Notes under the pieces: generated by a model | What the model was told of the DNA's origin: nothing | Database searches by the model: none | The model's input: only the letters and a program-made list of their open reading frames with translations | Source of the DNA: Spirobacillus cienkowskii | GTDB taxonomy: Bacteria; Bdellovibrionota_B; Oligoflexia; Silvanigrellales; Silvanigrellaceae | Direction: 5' to 3' | Assembly: GCA_003339605.1 (NCBI GenBank) | Contig: QOVW01000065.1 | Span: forward strand, 1-51,590 | Length of the DNA stretch: 51,590 bases | Shown here: positions 51,521-51,590 of the stretch, piece after piece | Numbering within the stretch: position 1 is the first letter of the stretch | Layout of the letters: the number at the start of each line of letters is the position of its first letter | Made by a program: the position numbers and the translations under genes

Positions 51521-51590
51521 CATAAGCTTGCCTTAGGTTTTGAATTCATAATTGACTTGACAATTTTTTGTGTTAATTGATTCCAACCAC

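Overview
The window is AT-rich, Gram-negative bacterial chromosome, densely packed with genes on both strands. Signal peptides, lipoboxes, a probable outer-membrane barrel, two tandem flagellins, an rpoN-hpf-rapZ cluster, a complete lower mevalonate pathway and several delta-proteobacteria-like hypotheticals point to a low-GC member of the Bdellovibrionota/Oligoflexia, of the Silvanigrellales/Spirobacillus kind. This placement is inference from gene content; no 16S rRNA gene is present. I see no insertion sequence, CRISPR array or intact prophage.

Layout. 1-3.9 kb: a frameshifted PAS/chemoreceptor remnant, a CheY-like regulator and a Zn/Cd-type P1B ATPase. 3.9-9.5 kb (minus): a tightly coupled run alr-queA-tgt, then a small membrane protein and two LPP20-like envelope proteins. 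9.6-14.1 kb: a 1484-residue kinase-fold protein whose catalytic Asp is Asn and whose ATPase-like module has a broken P-loop. 14.1-21.6 kb: rpmF, lipoproteins, a solute-binding protein, a left-handed beta-helix protein and uncharacterised pairs. 21.8-28.5 kb: fni, mvaA, a phosphomevalonate-kinase-like GHMP kinase, mvaD, mevalonate kinase and a tyrosine recombinase in one operon. This covers HMG-CoA to isopentenyl/dimethylallyl diphosphate; HMG-CoA synthase and thiolase are not here.

28.5-30.4 kb (minus) holds the most striking gene: a secreted protein whose N-terminal third resembles the ADP-ribosyltransferase subunit of pertussis toxin (Arg, STT, ExE motifs), fused to a C-terminal region of about 370 residues that looks like a binding domain. 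30.6-33.8 kb: a secreted cyclophilin, a DUF1624-like membrane protein and an aminotransferase. 34.0-40.3 kb: two flagellins running into rpoN, then hpf, rapZ, trxA and rnhB. A sigma-28-like promoter precedes the flagellins and a strong sigma-70-like promoter precedes hpf.

40.4-47.8 kb: two unknown genes, murQ, a DUF1844 protein, a possible small RNA, greA, a barrel protein, small membrane and coiled-coil proteins, an ECF sigma factor with a likely membrane partner, and a GGDEF diguanylate cyclase with a STAS-like partner. 47.9-51.6 kb: tRNA-Leu(CAA), a 49-residue basic protein, infC, a CpdB-like phosphodiesterase without a visible signal peptide, and a short FecR-like secreted protein.

Convergent genes repeatedly end within 1-10 bp of each other, leaving no room for terminators between them. 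Many genes have a strong Shine-Dalgarno in front of an internal ATG, so several starts given here are shorter than the longest open frame.
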